Assembly (NCBI GenBank): GCA_018238545.1
Contig: JABCTC010000023.1
Coordinates: 1 to 53,817 of the forward strand
Source: Candidatus Heimdallarchaeota archaeon
GTDB taxonomy: Archaea; Asgardarchaeota; Heimdallarchaeia; Heimdallarchaeales; Heimdallarchaeaceae
Direction: 5' to 3'
DNA length: 53,817 nucleotides
The notes beneath the pieces were generated by a model. It did no database searches and had not been told where the DNA came from. It saw only the letters and a list, made by a program, of their open reading frames with translations. Position 1 is the stretch's first letter. Each line of letters opens with the position of its first letter. Positions 53,299-53,817 of the stretch are shown here, piece after piece. Both the position numbers and the translations under genes were made by a program.

Positions 53299-53817
53299 TT
53301 ATCTTCTTCTGCGCTTGATAATGGCGGTTATACTAGCAAGTGATAAAATGCTAAGTAAAATAGCTATAGAAGATATTGGTGATCCTCTAGGATTCTTTGT
53401 AGGAATAATGTAAGTCACATCTAGGGTATTCCCACCAAGGTCTATTGTTAGAATTCGTAGGACATTGTCGCCATCAATTAGACTAGACGTGAATATCACA
53501 AAAGTCCTTTTAGTATCCGAAACTATTGTAAAATCAATATTTTTGTCATTCAGTTTTACATTTAGTGCTACAATTCTACTGATTGGTTCAGTAACCGTGA
53601 AGTCTAATCTTGCTACTTCGGGTTTTGTATAGTTAACCCAAGTTCCAGTAGAAATTTCTGGAGGAGAATTGTCATATGTGTTTTCACTTACATAAAAGTC
53701 ATCTTCACTAGCTACTTTGAATTTGTATACGGCTTCTGTAGTATAATCCATTCTATATGAATAATATCCGGTTGATACTTCTATTAGAGATCCTGTTTCA
53801 GATCCTGTTTCTGCTAC
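53299..53817 (-). CDS. C-terminal part of a membrane-anchored surface protein, cut by window
   Basis: The reading frame is open to the right edge, so only the last 172 residues are seen. They form beta-rich extracellular sequence with an Ig/Big-like segment (ARLDFTVTEPISRIVALNVK, LIDGDNVLRILTIDLGGNTLDV). At the end, a hydrophobic helix (SSIAILLSILSLASITAI) is followed by KRRRR, a tail similar to those of the peptide-binding protein and the metallopeptidase in this window. The full function cannot be determined. It lies 112 bases upstream of the archaetidylserine decarboxylase gene, same strand. Confidence 0.7.
   Translation of the reverse strand, partial: VAETGSETGSLIEVSTGYYSYRMDYTTEAVYKFKVASEDDFYVSENTYDNSPPEISTGTWVNYTKPEVARLDFTVTEPISRIVALNVKLNDKNIDFTIVSDTKRTFVIFTSSLIDGDNVLRILTIDLGGNTLDVTYIIPTKNPRGSPISSIAILLSILSLASITAIIKRRRR

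Overview
The window is about 53.8 kb of AT-rich, gene-dense archaeal DNA. The archaeal assignment rests on ribosomal proteins S8e and S30e, Nop5 with fibrillarin, Gar1, SRP19, archaeal Trm1, a TFE-beta/RPC34-like Fe-S protein, the archaeal mevalonate-pathway HMG-CoA synthase/thiolase/DUF35 cluster, TATA boxes, and GGTGA-type ribosome binding sites. S30e and TFE-beta, together with two MglA-like small GTPases, an actin-like ATPase and a site-1-protease-like subtilase, point to the TACK/Asgard side of the archaea, perhaps a Heimdallarchaeia-like lineage. No lineage-diagnostic marker (ESCRT, profilin, lokiactin) is in the window, so this placement is an inference.

Layout. 1-6.2 kb is accessory: a TnpB-like gene that has lost its RuvC-III aspartate, an apparently circularly permuted peptide-binding protein with a PAC2 gene, a structured non-coding stretch, a small unknown gene and a second TnpB. 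6.3-19.2 kb is informational: S30e, Elp3, an HTH regulator, nop5-flpA, S8e-SRP19-Gar1, TFE-beta, RlmE-like methyltransferase, Trm1 and RNase HII (apparently with an ATT start), interrupted by a large secreted subtilase. 19.2-27.9 kb holds a rhomboid protease, a YkgJ-like Cys-cluster protein, a large unknown zinc-ribbon protein, the HMG-CoA synthase/thiolase/DUF35 set, GrpE, a DUF438-hemerythrin-PAS sensor, a candidate guide-type RNA and a UPF0200 kinase.

28-35 kb has a coiled-coil/winged-helix protein and an opposing three-gene unit (RND/MMPL exporter, secreted membrane-anchored protein, PIN-domain protein). 35.4-41.3 kb combines a SIS-domain isomerase, an MglA-like GTPase, a PD-(D/E)XK nuclease, a long coiled-coil/winged-helix protein, a NYN ribonuclease and a divergent AAA+/winged-helix protein with a degenerate Walker A. 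41.4-49.7 kb looks like a cell-envelope block: FtsX/MacB-type permease, its ATPase, two membrane proteins, a secreted HExxH peptidase, then a second MglA-like GTPase. The right end holds an unknown gene, an actin-like ATPase, the archaetidylserine synthase/decarboxylase pair of polar-lipid synthesis, and the C-terminal end of a membrane-anchored surface protein.

Best candidates for new biology: the thiolase that keeps its HMG-CoA synthase/DUF35 neighbours but has lost its nucleophilic cysteine; the nuclease-dead TnpB beside a permuted peptide-binding protein; the GTPase-nuclease-coiled-coil-NYN-AAA neighbourhood; and two structured RNAs whose TATA boxes sit at the expected distance from the 5' end. 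No tRNA, rRNA or CRISPR array was found.
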